Assembly (NCBI GenBank): GCA_009869945.1
Contig: WIXG01000264.1
Location: 49,041-113,040 of the forward strand
Length of the DNA stretch: 64,000 nt
Direction: 5' to 3'
DNA from: Mesaphorura yosii
Lineage: Eukaryota > Arthropoda > Collembola > Poduromorpha > Tullbergiidae
Numbering within the stretch: the first letter of the stretch is position 1; every line of letters begins with the position of its first letter. Positions 23,406 to 34,939 of the stretch are shown one piece after another. A program made the position numbers and the translations under genes. Below the pieces are notes generated by a model. It was not told the DNA's origin. It did no database searches and saw nothing but the letters and a program-made list of their open reading frames with translations.

Positions 23406-26400
23406 ATGTTGGACCCTTCCTCCCTCCATTTGGTTCACTCACGAAAGGCATTAAAAATGGAAAAACCTTCTCGTCTCTCACAAGGTCTCGTGCCTGTGCT
23501 CATCGCCCTGGCCTTCACGACGATGCCGGTGCCGGTCCGAGGACTCCGCTTCGTCCATACCGGCTTGGACCTGCCAACCGAGTGGTGCTCCCCAGTCCGC
23601 GTTTCTGTCGTGTACAAGCCAGGCCCTCTGATTTACGTGTTCTGCAAGACCGCCGTGCTCAAGTATGACCTGTCCATCAGAACTCTAGTGCATCTGCTCG
23701 TCTTACCCGTCTCCTCCAAATCCCAAACTTCAGTGGGGGTAAACGGTGACGGAATCTACTTTTTTGCAGGCGACGCCAACCTCACGGGTAATTTGTCCAT
23801 TTGGACGGTGTCGCCGATGGAGGCTGTCTGGGCGCGCGTCGTCGACTTGCCTGACCAGAAGCTCGCGGACGGGGCAGTCGCAGTCTGGAGCTGGGAACCC
23901 CTAAACCACGTGTACTTGTTTGGAACGAGCCAGAAGGACGCGACGATCTGGAAGTTTTCGGTGTACGAGCAGGCGATGACGGAAGCGGGCCGGTCTCAAG
24001 GACCGATGACGGGGGTCGGGGTGGTCTGGGTCTGGGAGGAGGGGTGCGCGTACATATTTGGGGGTTTTACCGACCCCGCTGGTTCAGACACCGACTCCAC
24101 GTCTCCTGAAGTGTACAGGTACGACCCGGCCACAGAGACCACGGAGTGGTACGCCAACCTGTCCGTGGGGGTGGCCAACCCAGCCGTCGTGTGGACCGGC
24201 TCGGCTTTTTATCTGCTCTGCGGTGTCAAAGGCGGAGCCGAAGGTCGCAAGCACAATTTCCTTCGGTTCGACATTGACACGTGTGAGACCACGGTGGAGG
24301 CCGTCGAAGGTTTCGAAAACGTCACGTGCAACGAGGCAGCTGCTGTGTACGTGCAGCAATTGAACCGTGTGTACGTGTTTGGCAACATTTTCGACTTTGA
24401 ACAAATGATCTACATCGCGTACATTGAACTGGACGACGATGATCCACCCAAATCTACTCCCCCGTCCACGCCAAAGCCCACAAGTACCCCGATCGGAGGC
24501 GGCCTGCAGCTCGTCATCTCGGACAACGTGAAGCTCCGTGACTCCTGCCGAGGCATTTTCTGGTACGCGATTTCTGCCGTGTACGACGGCGACGACACGG
24601 CCTACATTTTCTGCCCGGGCGTCCTCTACACGTACTCGCTCTCAGCGGATACGTTCACGTTCATCGGCGGTCTTGCTCTCTGGCCAGGGCACGCCACCTC
24701 TGTAATGGTGGACAGCGGGAAGATTCTGTACTTCAGGAACGACTACGGCCCTTCGTCGTTGGCCTCACCCTTGGGAAAAGTTTGGGAACTGGACACGGAC
24801 GACTTGATGAATTGGAGGCCCGTCGCCGAAATACCGCACGAGTGGAACGCCGGAACCGCCGTTTGGAACGGCGCCGCCGACGTGTACGTGATCCACCCCG
24901 GCGACGGTGACTCGTACGGCATCAAGATACTTTCATTGTATGATTACACCTGGACCAACTCCGCGTCGTTACCAGACCGTTTGGACCGCTTTTCCGCTGT
25001 TTGGGCTCCAGGTCTAGGTGCAGTGGCTCCAGGTGCCTTCATTTTCGGTGGCAGCAGCACGGACTGGATCACAGACCATATTCTTTGGTATCACCCGGCA
25101 ACTGAAAACGTTTCGCATTACGGACACTTGCCAGTGACTGTCGACCGGCCTGGTGCCGTCTGGACAGGTACGCATGTGTATTTGACATGTGCGGGCTATC
25201 TGACTGATGACCCGGCATCGAATTTCATACGCTTTGACCCCGCACTGCCTAAGGCAACCGTGGAGCCGGTGAACGGTTGGGATTTCAAGTGCCACACCAC
25301 AGCCGCTATCTACTCGGACAAGCTGAAAAGGGTCTACGTATTTGGCGGTGAATTCGATGGTGAGACGAACGTCAAGTACATCGATGTGTCGGCGTTTGAG
25401 GGGACGCCGGGACCGGGTACGACAACGACGACAACGACAACAACAACAACAACGACCACGACCACGACCACGACCACGACTGAAGCGTCTGCGACAACGG
25501 AAGAATCGACAGCGAGCACCAGCAAGGCTGGAACTAAATCGCCAAGACCAGAGCCTGAACCTGACCCTCCAACGACTCTGGGGCCAGGTTGCAGCGCCGT
25601 CGACAAGTACGGGATGCTGTACGAAGCTTCGGTGGGTCAAAACGCAACCAATCCTTGTCCCGGGCGCGTCACAAATGGGACGGCGACCTGGTTCTGTTTA
25701 GCTGAGGACATTTTCGCAGGCGCTAATCCCAACTACCGTGAATGCAGGAGCGGGTGGCTGGAGGCGATCAAGGATAAAATGGACAAAGTCGAGGTAAGGC
25801 AATTTTACTTTACTTCTTCAAAGCAACCCGAATTGAGCGTGAAGAGAGTGATCATGGTATTTGACGTATCTCCAGGCTGGTGGTCCCATGAACGTTTCCT
25901 ACGCGTACACCATTCTGCATGACATCCAGGCCCATGTACGGGAGGCGATGGGCCCAGGAAATGTCTATGACACGAGCAGCAGCGGGAGCAATAAGACGAC
26001 GTACTTTGGCCATGAAATCCAAACGCTTTTCGAGATCGGGAAAGGAATTCTGATTTTGGTGGAGCCAAACTGGTTGTCTGAGGCGGAGGGGCTTACGACA
26101 ACAACGTTCGGCATTTTCCATCAGGTTCTGACGCACGCAAGTCCGTGGGAAGAACTTTCCCAGGTAATAAGGAGATTTCTGCGGTGAACACCGAGAAAGA
26201 TTGTCGATTTGAGCATAGACAAGGAACTGAGGTATTTTTGCCTTTACCGTTTTCTTGCAGCGTGGGCGAGCCGAAACCGGCGTCTCTTTCTTACGAGCCT
26301 CTGACCAGGCTTCGCTGCAGTTGGGACACCGTTTTCAGCCATGGGCACGGCCGCAGACGGAGACACGGACGAGGGATCCCAGTCGAGGCTCCTCCGGTTA

Positions 26401-28180
26401 CCGACAGCCTTTCGACGCCTTTTCAGAATTTTGCGCCCTCTCAGGCGCCGAACCCGTTGGCAGCGGGAAGAGGATCACTTTTCCAGACCAGTTCAGAGCC
26501 AAATCCAACTCGTACATCGAAGTACCACGAAATTGGGCTCAATATTTTTCTGACGAGGAGTACGTGGCGTTTTCAGGCTTCCAGCTGAAGCGTGCGCATT
26601 CGGAGTACTTATTTCCAGCAGTAGCCTCAGACTCAGATTCAATTCAGCGAGTTGATCTGGACTTGGACGGCTCAACGGTGGCAGAAACGAAGAAAATACT
26701 GAACGGGCCCTTGATGGGGTTTACGCTGGTAGGCGGTAGCGGCGGATCGGCCGCCGACACCGACCCAGGGCTCAATTTCACGGACGAAGGCGTTCTAATC
26801 ACGTTCCAGCATGACGTCCCCGCCTTCGGACCAGGTCGGACGGAGCTTCGTCGGCGGCTTCACGGCAGCGAGCTCCCCAAAGCCGTTCTGGGCTCGGGAG
26901 TCTGCATTTATTTCGACGAGGCGGCATTAAACTGGTCGCCAGACGGCTGCCGCCTGATTTCTTCCACGCCCGATCGCACAATCTGCGAATGTAGTCACTT
27001 GACAGCCTTCGCAGTGATCATGGACCTGCACGAATACGTTGGCAAGACCCTCGCGCTGGAGGTGCTAACCTGGATCCTCTGCTCACTGTCCATCCTCTGC
27101 CTCGTGGCCACCATCGTCGTTCTTGTTTTCAGCCGGTACAAGAAAAAACTGCTGAACAAGCATCCGCGCAACGATCTGACTCTGAATCTATGCATTGCAC
27201 TGCTCCTGGTCAATGTCCTGATTCTCGTTACAATGGACAAGCACAATCTCCATCTGTCTGATGGCGCATGCGTCGCGGCAGCCATCGGGCTTCACTACGT
27301 CCTACTTTGCGCCTTTGCATGGATGGTGCTTGAAGGAGTCCTGCTCGCGAAACTCGTTTTCATCGACGTATTTTCATCGGGAAGGGAGCACGCGACGCTG
27401 GAGCGGATCGGAGCCTTCGCTGTCCCGGGCGTGGTCGTTGGAGTGACCTGCGCCGTTAATTTCGCACGGGGAGACCACGCGTATGGGAACGATGCATTGT
27501 AAGACACACACATATTTCGAAGCAAGGACACGCCATAGCCTTTATTTTTTAAAAATTGCTACGCGGCTAATTGCCTAATAATCTTCAAAATTTTCAGTTG
27601 TTCCCTGCATGGAGGTTATTTGTGGAGCTTCATCGGCGTCGTGGCGGCCGCTCTTATCGTAAGTCAAGTGAATTCAAAATTAAAATTCGTAATTGCGAAT
27701 ATTGGCATAATGTTTGCAAAATTCTGCTCCGCTCCGCAGTTCAACGCGATCGTGCTCGTGATGTCGATCCGGAAGTCATATCTGCTCGCTGAGAACCCGA
27801 GCCGAGCTTCTACCGTCATTCGCAAAGCGAAATCGGCGAGTTTCTGGATCCGTGGTGCGCTGAGCCTGACGATGATCATGGGCCTGACTTGGATCTCAGG
27901 ATTCCTCATGCTCGTGGACCACCCGACGACTGCGAACGTCGCGGCGTACATTTTCACGGTTGCATCAGCATCGCAGGGCATCTTTATCTTCGTCTTCCAC
28001 GTTGCGTCGAGCAAAAAAGTGCGGTCGCACTTCCAGTCGATCACTGCTTTCTCGACTACGAGGTGGACTGCGGGGACTGGGACTAGAACGGACACGACGA
28101 AGGATGCGAGCATCAGCGGGATCCAAACTTCAAATACTGCTATTCAAGGAGATGAGAAGAAACACAGGAAGAAACACTGA
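23406..28180 (+). CDS. adhesion GPCR with duplicated kelch-like ectodomain
   Basis: Five exons: 23406-25793, 25876-26163, 26261-27498, 27598-27658 and 27740-28180, 1471 residues. The likely functional start is Met18 (23457), directly before a signal peptide ending PVPVRG. Residues about 45-340 and 355-665 are two homologous kelch/propeller-like halves. A run of 21 Thr follows (about 672-692), then a HormR-like cysteine domain (about 729-790, with ATWFC and ECRSGW), and a GAIN-like region of about 330 residues. The GPS (about 1107-1150) reads VCIYFDE, NWSPDGC and CECSHLTAFAV, keeping the HL/T cleavage site at Leu1139-Thr1140. A class B2 7TM region follows (about 1155-1425), with a short Thr/Lys tail. 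The 7TM resembles latrophilin/CIRL. The ectodomain does not: latrophilins carry lectin/olfactomedin modules. The ligand is unknown. Confidence 0.87.
25419..25481 (+). repeat. ACN trinucleotide repeat encoding 21 Thr
   Basis: Pure threonine codons (ACA, ACG, ACC mixed), so the protein run is conserved better than the DNA repeat. It forms a mucin-like stalk between the kelch-like halves and the HormR domain of the GPCR. On the other strand it creates a spurious Arg/Cys-rich frame. Confidence 0.9.
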
Positions 28181-28499
28181 AAAATTAGCGAAAAGATTTT
28201 CCATTCCAAAATTCATATTCCACGTTTTGCAAGATCGAGTTTATTCAAATTAGATGACATTAGTTCTAATCTGTTCATGTAGTGTTCCGTTTGAATGAAT
28301 TCACCTCAAGTCAAGTACAAGTTTTCAGCTGACAGCGTAGTAGATTAATCCTAATTAAATTTTGAATGAGATCAGAGAATTTGGTGCAGTTTTGGTCACC
28401 GCAGCGTGGCCGTGGCATGGGGCATGGCAGTGGCAGGATGCATTGAGGACTCCATGAATCCCAGTTGGGAAGCTCGTGTCAGTTTGCTTCGGATTTTGT
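28181..28499. other. 3' flank of adhesion GPCR
   Basis: AT-rich sequence with no gene seen. It lies between the GPCR stop and a broken minus-strand reading frame. Confidence 0.4.
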
Positions 28500-28990
28500 A
28501 AGCCGCTGACTGCCTCGCCAAATCCCCAATCGTGCCGTATGCACGCTCGAAAAGGCAATCGAGCTCGGATTTCCTGGCGTGTAGAGCTTGGACGCGAATG
28601 TGCGTGCGGTCTCGATCAACTGTTCCACTTCGGCTGGAGTCATGCAGAGCTTCTCGTCGAATCCGTTCTCAATCACCATGTAGCACTTGTCAATCGCGTT
28701 TATAACAGGATACAGGTTGGAAGATGTTCGCTGATACGCTGTTCAAGGTTCTGCTTTCCTGAAGACTCCAGAGTGCTGGCAGAAATTGTGTATTCTCTCA
28801 AAAACTTCTCTGTCCGACCCCGGATGCTGGGAATTAGGAAACATTTGAAGTGTATGTCTGCCACCAGAGTGGACGTGAATTTGAGGAAAGCACTGCTGAA
28901 CGGCTGCGGCGTTCTCCTGCTCCTGCCACATCTCGTCAAAGTTCTGTACCGCCTGCATCAGTTTCGAGCCTCAGTCCACTCTACTGCACT
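28500..28990 (-). pseudogene. frameshifted minus-strand coding remnant, unknown protein
   Basis: Protein-like sequence is spread over three minus-strand frames in order. First comes a segment with FLKFTSTLVADIHFKCFLIPSI and FLREYTISASTLESSGKQNLEQRI. It is followed in another frame by VINAIDKCYMVIENGFDEKL and CMTPAEVEQLIETARTFASKLY. A third frame then has CLFERAYGTIGDLARQSAAY. Each piece has amphipathic helical character and the frames hand over without splice consensus, which suggests a decayed gene or retrocopy. No family is recognised. Confidence 0.4.
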
Positions 28991-29471
28991 GTAATGCAAG
29001 TTAATTAATTTGGTTCAAGCCAATGTAATCGCTGAAAACGGATATCCTGAAAAGCATTTCACAGAGTTTCTAGTTTACTGATTTGTATTTTCCACCCGAA
29101 ATTCTACATGTGATCTACTTACATATTTAATCCAAACACCAAGCTGCTATCAACTGCCTGCGAAATGAGCTTGCTGATAAGGTGAGCAAAAGCACCTCAT
29201 GCTCATGCTGGCACAGATAAAGGCAGAAATCAAATGAATCAGCGGCAATCTGACTAGATTATCGAGTGAAGAGAACTGCAAATGTAATAATTGACGGGTA
29301 TGATTAGTGATATGATTAGTGGGTATGATGAGTCATATCAAACAAGTTCAAATCATACGCAATTCGCACTTTACTTTTAGGGACGATCAGTCAGTCAATG
29401 AACATTTCTTTTTATTTACTCGGAGCCGTACGCGTACCTTAAACTTTAAACTAGTCTAATAAATATCTAAA
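28991..29471. other. intergenic, no supported gene
   Basis: AT-rich, containing a short imperfect direct repeat of a TGATTAGTG(A/G)TATGA-like unit near 29299-29330. No coding frame or RNA gene is recognised. Confidence 0.4.
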
Positions 29472-30224
29472 CTATGAAAAGTAGCATAAAAAAGCTTCTT
29501 CTGTTGATTCATTACCCGTCGCCTTATCTCTAGCTTTCTTCACTTCAGCATTTGCCTCGTCGGCTACGGAAGATGTTACAAGAAGACTATGGGTCGGGTA
29601 AATCGGTTTCATGGCGGCTTCTGCTCTTAACTTTGGCTGCTTGAGCTTAAGCTTTGCTGAGGTGGCCGTGGGCGTTGGCAAGGACGACCCCGGCGGCGGT
29701 TCCAGCGTCTCGTACGTATTGACCGTCGGGTTCCGCGCCCTCCCACTCTGCTGGCGTACTTCTATTTCATGCTCCAGACTGTCCAGGTGCAATCTGATGT
29801 TGCTGTTGTACAAGGAAGAGTCGCAGTCGCGACCCGTCGCCGTTTCGAAAGCTGCTGCTGGAGTCGTGTGATTGAATTTGGGCTTGGGCTTGCAGTCATC
29901 ATCGCCAGCAGCGCCGTGAGTCAGTAGCCTCGTCCCTTCTTCGTCGCCACCACCGCCCACACCCACTCCGTTATTTTTATAGCCACGGTCTCGAGGATTT
30001 CCTTCACCGCCTCGTAAGTCATCTGCCTTCGCCTTGGCCCTCGCCCTCACAGGCATCTGCTCAATCTGGTGGCTATTGTCTTTGTACTTCCTGCGACACT
30101 CGGATCGATGACACTCACAACCTTCCTCATGACGCCTCGAATTGAGCCACATTCCCACGACAATCAGGATCAGGACGAGTACCCCGAAGGCTAGGGCACA
30201 CCACAGTAAAGTGTACGTTAGCAT
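29472..30224 (-). CDS. single-pass membrane protein, unknown function
   Basis: An intronless 250-residue frame with a true ATG. Residues 1-30 (MLTYTLLWCALAFGVLVLILIVVGMWLNSRR) form one membrane helix followed by basic residues. Then comes a small cysteine/His patch (HEEGCECHRSECRRKY) that could bind a metal or be palmitoylated. The rest is a long low-complexity, probably disordered cytoplasmic tail. The tail contains Gly-rich (GVGVGGGGDEEGTRLL) and Pro-rich segments and several Tyr sites (NTYETLEP, MKPIYPTHS). The topology resembles a small adaptor or regulator, but I recognise no family. Confidence 0.55.
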   Translation of the reverse strand: MLTYTLLWCALAFGVLVLILIVVGMWLNSRRHEEGCECHRSECRRKYKDNSHQIEQMPVRARAKAKADDLRGGEGNPRDRGYKNNGVGVGGGGDEEGTRLLTHGAAGDDDCKPKPKFNHTTPAAAFETATGRDCDSSLYNSNIRLHLDSLEHEIEVRQQSGRARNPTVNTYETLEPPPGSSLPTPTATSAKLKLKQPKLRAEAAMKPIYPTHSLLVTSSVADEANAEVKKARDKATGNESTEEAFLCYFS

Positions 30225-30746
30225 CTCAGAGTCACGATTTCACATACACTTTAAACATGCAGCTGAACTAAAGCTGCTTCTGGTTGGTCATGGTCGTTGG
30301 ACGCAAGCGAAGCCAAAATACAGAAATGAAATGCCAACCGTCAAGTTGGAGCATCTGCATCGTAGTTTATCAGGGCGCAAGGCGTAAGTGGCTGATGAAC
30401 TCGATGTTTGCTATTGCTCGCTTCGCTGACGTGTTGTTACGAGTGAGTAACCAGTGATTACATCGAAAATATGCGCAGTTTTGTGAATGGGAATACATCT
30501 AATCTTATTTATCTTATCAGTGATGATCAAGCGAAACGTAACAGAATTTCACTCAACTCACGATCAACTACACTTAAACGACCATGGTTGGTACATGAAT
30601 CAGTCAATCACAAAAGATTTAATTAATTATGCTCGTCTTGAAGGTAAGTTTGCAAAAAACGTTAACAATACACAAAAATTATAGCTTCCAATAGAGTGTG
30701 CCACCAAACGTGAGCACACTCCTAAGTCACGATTCTCCATGTCCGT
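30225..30746. other. intergenic, no supported gene
   Basis: Upstream region of the single-pass membrane protein gene plus AT-rich sequence. No supported feature. Confidence 0.4.
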
Positions 30747-31560
30747 CTAGCTTTGTTTGTATTTTCGCTTGGTGCATGCTTTGCCCTCCTTCAGGATGGG
30801 GACGAGATCGGCTGCGTTCCCGACGGTTGTGCGAGTTTGGTCGATGACCTCAAGAGCCTGCATAGAATTCAAAGCCGGAGGGAATTGATTTTACTAATGT
30901 TCAACGTTGATTCCAACTTTCCAACCGTTTGATTGAATTGCTCTCGCTAACCTAACCTTAAGCATATCCATAGCTTCCTTACTGAGTTACTGAACGTCAT
31001 CCGATTCTTGTGTCAATTCATCAATTTTTTCAGGTGCCTCAGGAGTGTATAACTTTGCTACCTGAACAAAAACAAGGTTACGGTTATGATTTCCGTTTTT
31101 ATTTCTTAACTAGTCAGCTTTGACCACAAACTTCTTGATAAGAAACCTTACTAATTCTTAGCCGAGCTTGTCCGTTCTTATTTATTCGAGTTATTTTATC
31201 TTGTTTTCCAAGAAGTCCACTTCAGCTACTGATTCGAGCAAGTGTTTAGCAACAAATTCCTCATGATCCGTCTTCAATTACTCTTGGCCACATTGAGTTG
31301 AGTTGATTCTGCAGCTCAAAGCCGGTTGCTCCTTAAAATTATTGTTACCGGAAGAACGAAATGTGGACTGTTTCCAATCAACAGTCGCTGCAATTCCGCA
31401 ATGCAATGGAATGACTTGCGAGGATGAAGAATTCGTTCTTTGTTCAGACTCATCGTAGTTCCAGTTTTCACAAGCTCTAGTTCGCAGCTGCATTTTCTTC
31501 GTCTTTCTTTGCCGAAATTCAGCTCACGTGTACAAATCTTCACTAAATTCTTATCTTTTC
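30747..31560 (-). pseudogene. decayed multi-exon minus-strand gene, unknown protein
   Basis: A clean 3' exon reads ALEVIDQTRTTVGNAADLVP ... KRKYKQS and a stop at 30747, preceded by an acceptor (ctatgcag). The upstream piece at about 30960-31065 reads VAKLYTPEAPEKIDELTQES but then carries an in-frame stop before LSKEAMDML. A further piece (HEEFVAKHLLESVAEVDFLE, about 31205-31275) is cut by stops. The helical, charged composition suggests a coiled-coil protein. It could also be a live gene with exons I have placed wrongly. Confidence 0.4.
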
Positions 31561-31593
31561 GACCAAGCTCGAGGAATTAACTGAGGAATCAAG

Positions 31594-32201
31594 ATGTCTT
31601 GTGGTCGCCCGAATCAGAATTCAGGCCCACCGCCATGCTGTCCGCCACGTTGCTGCCCTCCAGCTTGCTGCCCAGTACGTTTCATTCAACCTGGAGAACA
31701 ATTCGAAGTTTACGCTATGAGTTGAATTTTATCTGTGATCTGTCCCTCTAGCCGATCGTCATTCGCACCAAAGCTCCGAATCAACAAGGCCAATGCTGTG
31801 TTTTCCAGCTTCCTCCTGTTAACATTGTTTGCGGCAAGTTTATCTTCATCCATTTAATCACTTTCCCTTTTGGCGAAAGTTTCAATGAGAATTCTCGTTT
31901 CTTCTCTCAGAGATTCCACCTCCGCCAAAGAACCAGAACCCACCAAAGGTTTGCTGCATTCCAATCGTTTGCTGTGAGGATGATGGCGGTGATTCTTCTT
32001 CTGGCTACCCTCCACAATGCCCACCACCAGGTAAACAGTGTGGAGACAATCTTTCCTAAATCCCTTCCTCAGCTATCAGCTTCCACCTTCGATTTTAACG
32101 CACGTGTTTTTGACTTTTTTGGTTTTGTAGGATGCTGCATTCCAATGAACTTTGGCTGCCCACAACAAGGAGGTCGTGGCGGTGGTGGACGTCGGTGCTA
32201 A
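31594..32201 (+). CDS. small Cys-Cys/Pro-rich protein with a GC-AG intron
   Basis: Four exons: 31594-31674, 31752-31833, 31911-32030 and 32131-32201, 117 residues. The protein starts MSCGRPNQNSGPPPCCPPRC and is rich in CC doublets (PPCCPPRCCPPACCP, QCCVFQLP, KVCCIPIVCCEDDGG, GCCIPMNFGC), ending in a Gly-rich GGRGGGGRRC. No signal peptide is seen, so it is probably intracellular or structural. The second intron appears to use a GC donor (TGCG/gcaagt), which alone keeps the frame; the others are GT-AG. The repeated CCIP motif in exons 3 and 4 suggests internal duplication. Family not recognised. Confidence 0.65.
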
Positions 32202-32780
32202 ATGCTTCTACTTCTACGCGATGACTGGAACATGAGCCAAAATTTTCACTTCCCAATGTGATACTTTAAGCAATTCGCTCAATAAAATTTAATTATGATT
32301 GCCACCAAATGCTTAAAATTATGAAATAAAATGCAACGATAGAATTTCAAAATGAAGATTTCTTGTGTGTATTTATTTCGTATTCGCACTAAAACTAAAA
32401 ACCACACTTCTTTTCTACGACTAATCAGTAATTACGCTATTTACGTATTTAAGGTCAGATCAGGCTTTAGAACTGAGATTCTTACAATGCAATTTTGTAA
32501 AGCTAGTAAATTCTTGCTGTCTTATCTTTCAATTCCTTTCCCTTATCTGAATATGGAATGTTTACGTTGATTTGTTTTGGTTCCCGTTCACTGGATATGA
32601 ATCATTCATCACAATAATTCTTCATTTCAAATACACGTTACCGTCACTATTTTATAGCGTAATGTACAACAAAGGGCTTCAGCTTAAATTCTTCTAAGAA
32701 ATTAAAAACTCTGTTCGTCTCGTCAGTTAAGTAAAAATGATAAGCATTAGTATCTTGTAAAATAAGTGACGCTAGCTTTT
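32202..32780. other. shared 3' region of convergent genes
   Basis: Contains AATAAA signals for the Cys-rich gene near 32280 and the 3' UTR side of the nucleoside transporter. No coding frame. Confidence 0.45.
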
Positions 32781-34939
32781 TCACAACGCCATTAATGCGA
32801 AGTAGGAGAGAGTGACTCCGAGCGACAAACCAATGCCGAGTCCCATCGTCACGATGCTATTTGCGTCTTCCTGCTCGTCACGCCCAACAAGCCTGCAGAA
32901 AGTTGGATCGAAAATAAATACATACATTGACTAAGGCAAATGAAAGATAAAGAAAATATCATAAGTCAGGGCAAAACTTACTGTGGAGCATTGATAAAAA
33001 CAATATTACACAAGTAGCCATTTCCAAACCCAAACAGGTAGTTGAAAATTCCAAACTCAATATCCGAGCCGAAGATGACGGGTAGGCTTCTGCGTGGGTG
33101 CAGATTGCAGAGCATCAAGAGTGGAATGAAGCCAATACGAAGGAAGCCGAGGATGAGTGCCCACCAGCTGTCTTTTCGGGGCTGCAAGAAAAATGATCGC
33201 AATTGGAAAATGAAGGCGTTCTTATTCTCAGAGGAGTTAATCAATGCCGTGACCCGTGCGCATGCTTACCCAATGCGTGTAGCCAGCTACAATTCGCCCC
33301 AAATAGTCACCGATTGCAAACACCAGAAATCCGACGACAGCGACGTAATATTTGTCTAAAATCAAATTCAGTCATGATAAACGATGTTCCAGCGAATTTG
33401 ATTAGATTAGAGTGACGCCAGAATTCATGAGTTGCTCACCATTCCACACTGACGGTACATTATCGCTGACGACGAGCACAAGCAACGCGGGCAGCGCAGT
33501 GAGCGTGACTAGAAACGTAAGAAGAGCCGTGAAAGTTTCCTTCCACACCTTCGCAAACACCGTCCAAAGCGCACTTTGCCGCACTGGCGGCCTGATGAGA
33601 GCTTCTGGAGGATAATTCTCTATCCAGCGGTAAATACTTTTCTCGCCAATGTGAAACCGGTAAAATAAAAGTTTCGGGAGCACGAACGAAACGATAAGGA
33701 ATGAGATTAGGAGCGAGGCGGAGCCCAACATGAAGTAGATGCATGCCGATGTCGTTTCGTCAGCTGCGAGCACGATGGAGATTATGTTTGCAACCGCCGC
33801 AAAAATTCCACCCAGCGCCTGGCCAGACATTGTCGCAGTTGTGTACGAGTGTGGAAACTTTCCAATGACGGCAAACAGTCCACATTGAAAGAAGGAGCAG
33901 AACGAGTTCATGAGGACGCATGTCACCATTGTAATGCGAAAGAATGCAAGTTGCCCTAAAGAACGAAATACAATTACAAAGGGATTAATTGGATTACTAA
34001 TGAGAATCTTGCCAAAAAATAGTCGGCAGGGATTAACTTACATGAGTCCGTGTCAACCTTCACAAGGACAGTTTGTGACACAAAAAATATGAGTGTGATG
34101 GCCAGCGACGCGATCATCCTCGTCTTGGCTGCGATGCTGAAGCGTAAAGTTAAGGATTAGGAACACTTGTCGAGCACTGAGCAGCCGAGCGACCCAGTAC
34201 ATTCCACTAAGCACAAGTTACTGCTACGGACTTACTATTTAGCAACAAACATGTTGATGACGAAACAGATTGTGGCCGGGACATTGCTGGCAATAGCCAA
34301 GTACGACGTGAAGGACGCCTGGAACTCTGTTTTGCCATGTGGACTCGACAACAATGACATTGGCGATGAGGCGTTCGTGTCGTTGATGCTCGATGCGTTA
34401 ACGTCCCGGAATTTGTACATCCAGTACTGGAAAGGAAATTATGAAATCGATCAGTACAACTGACAAATCTACGGAAATGAGCTGGGTCGATTTATTAAAG
34501 CCTTCCTCACCTTATCTGCATTGATGAAAAAATTCCACGGCAGGAGCGTCGTAATTCCCAGGAAGTAAAACGCGAGATAAACAACCCAGTACCTATCCCC
34601 TGGCGAAATGACTACATCCACGTCCACGAGCGGCTTGTCGTCCTCGGGATTGTCGGGGAGGACGAAGGAGTGATCATCGAAAAGATTTTCGTCGTCATCG
34701 TCTGCGATCAGTTCGTCCTCGTTCTCCTCACGAATGTAATCGTCTGGATCGACGTTCAGACTAACGCCCGCCGTAGGCGGGAGATAATGACTAGATCCAT
34801 CTGTTTTCCTTGTCGTTTTGAGTATTCCTCGACGTGGACCTCCGGGCGTAGTGGACGACGACGAAGCGCCTGCAGTGCCGTTGACACCGGACTCAGGTAC
34901 TTCACCGCCTCGATCACGATCATTCTCTTCGTTGGTCAT
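32781..34939 (-). CDS. equilibrative nucleoside transporter (SLC29 family)
   Basis: Seven minus-strand exons: 34939-34511, 34427-34237, 34136-34042, 33955-33440, 33355-33270, 33181-32982 and 32892-32781, 542 residues. Family marks are DRYWVVYLAFYFLGITTLLPWNFFINADKYW in the first helix, FFQCGLFAVIGKFPHSYTTATMSGQALGG in the middle, VFAIGDYLGRIVAGYTHW near helix 8, LGFLRIGFIPLLMLCNLHPR, and a C-terminal ANSIVTMGLGIGLSLGVTLSYFALMAL. The N terminus is long and acidic (DDDDENLFDDHSF). The frame stays open upstream of Met 34939 to 35383 without another ATG, so an upstream coding exon is possible. Role: facilitated diffusion of nucleosides across the plasma or organelle membrane. Confidence 0.9.

Noticed and set aside
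25014-25640. Minus-strand Arg/Cys-rich 208-codon frame
   Set aside because: Antisense of the GPCR exon 1; the Cys/Arg repeats are only the complement of the Thr codon run.
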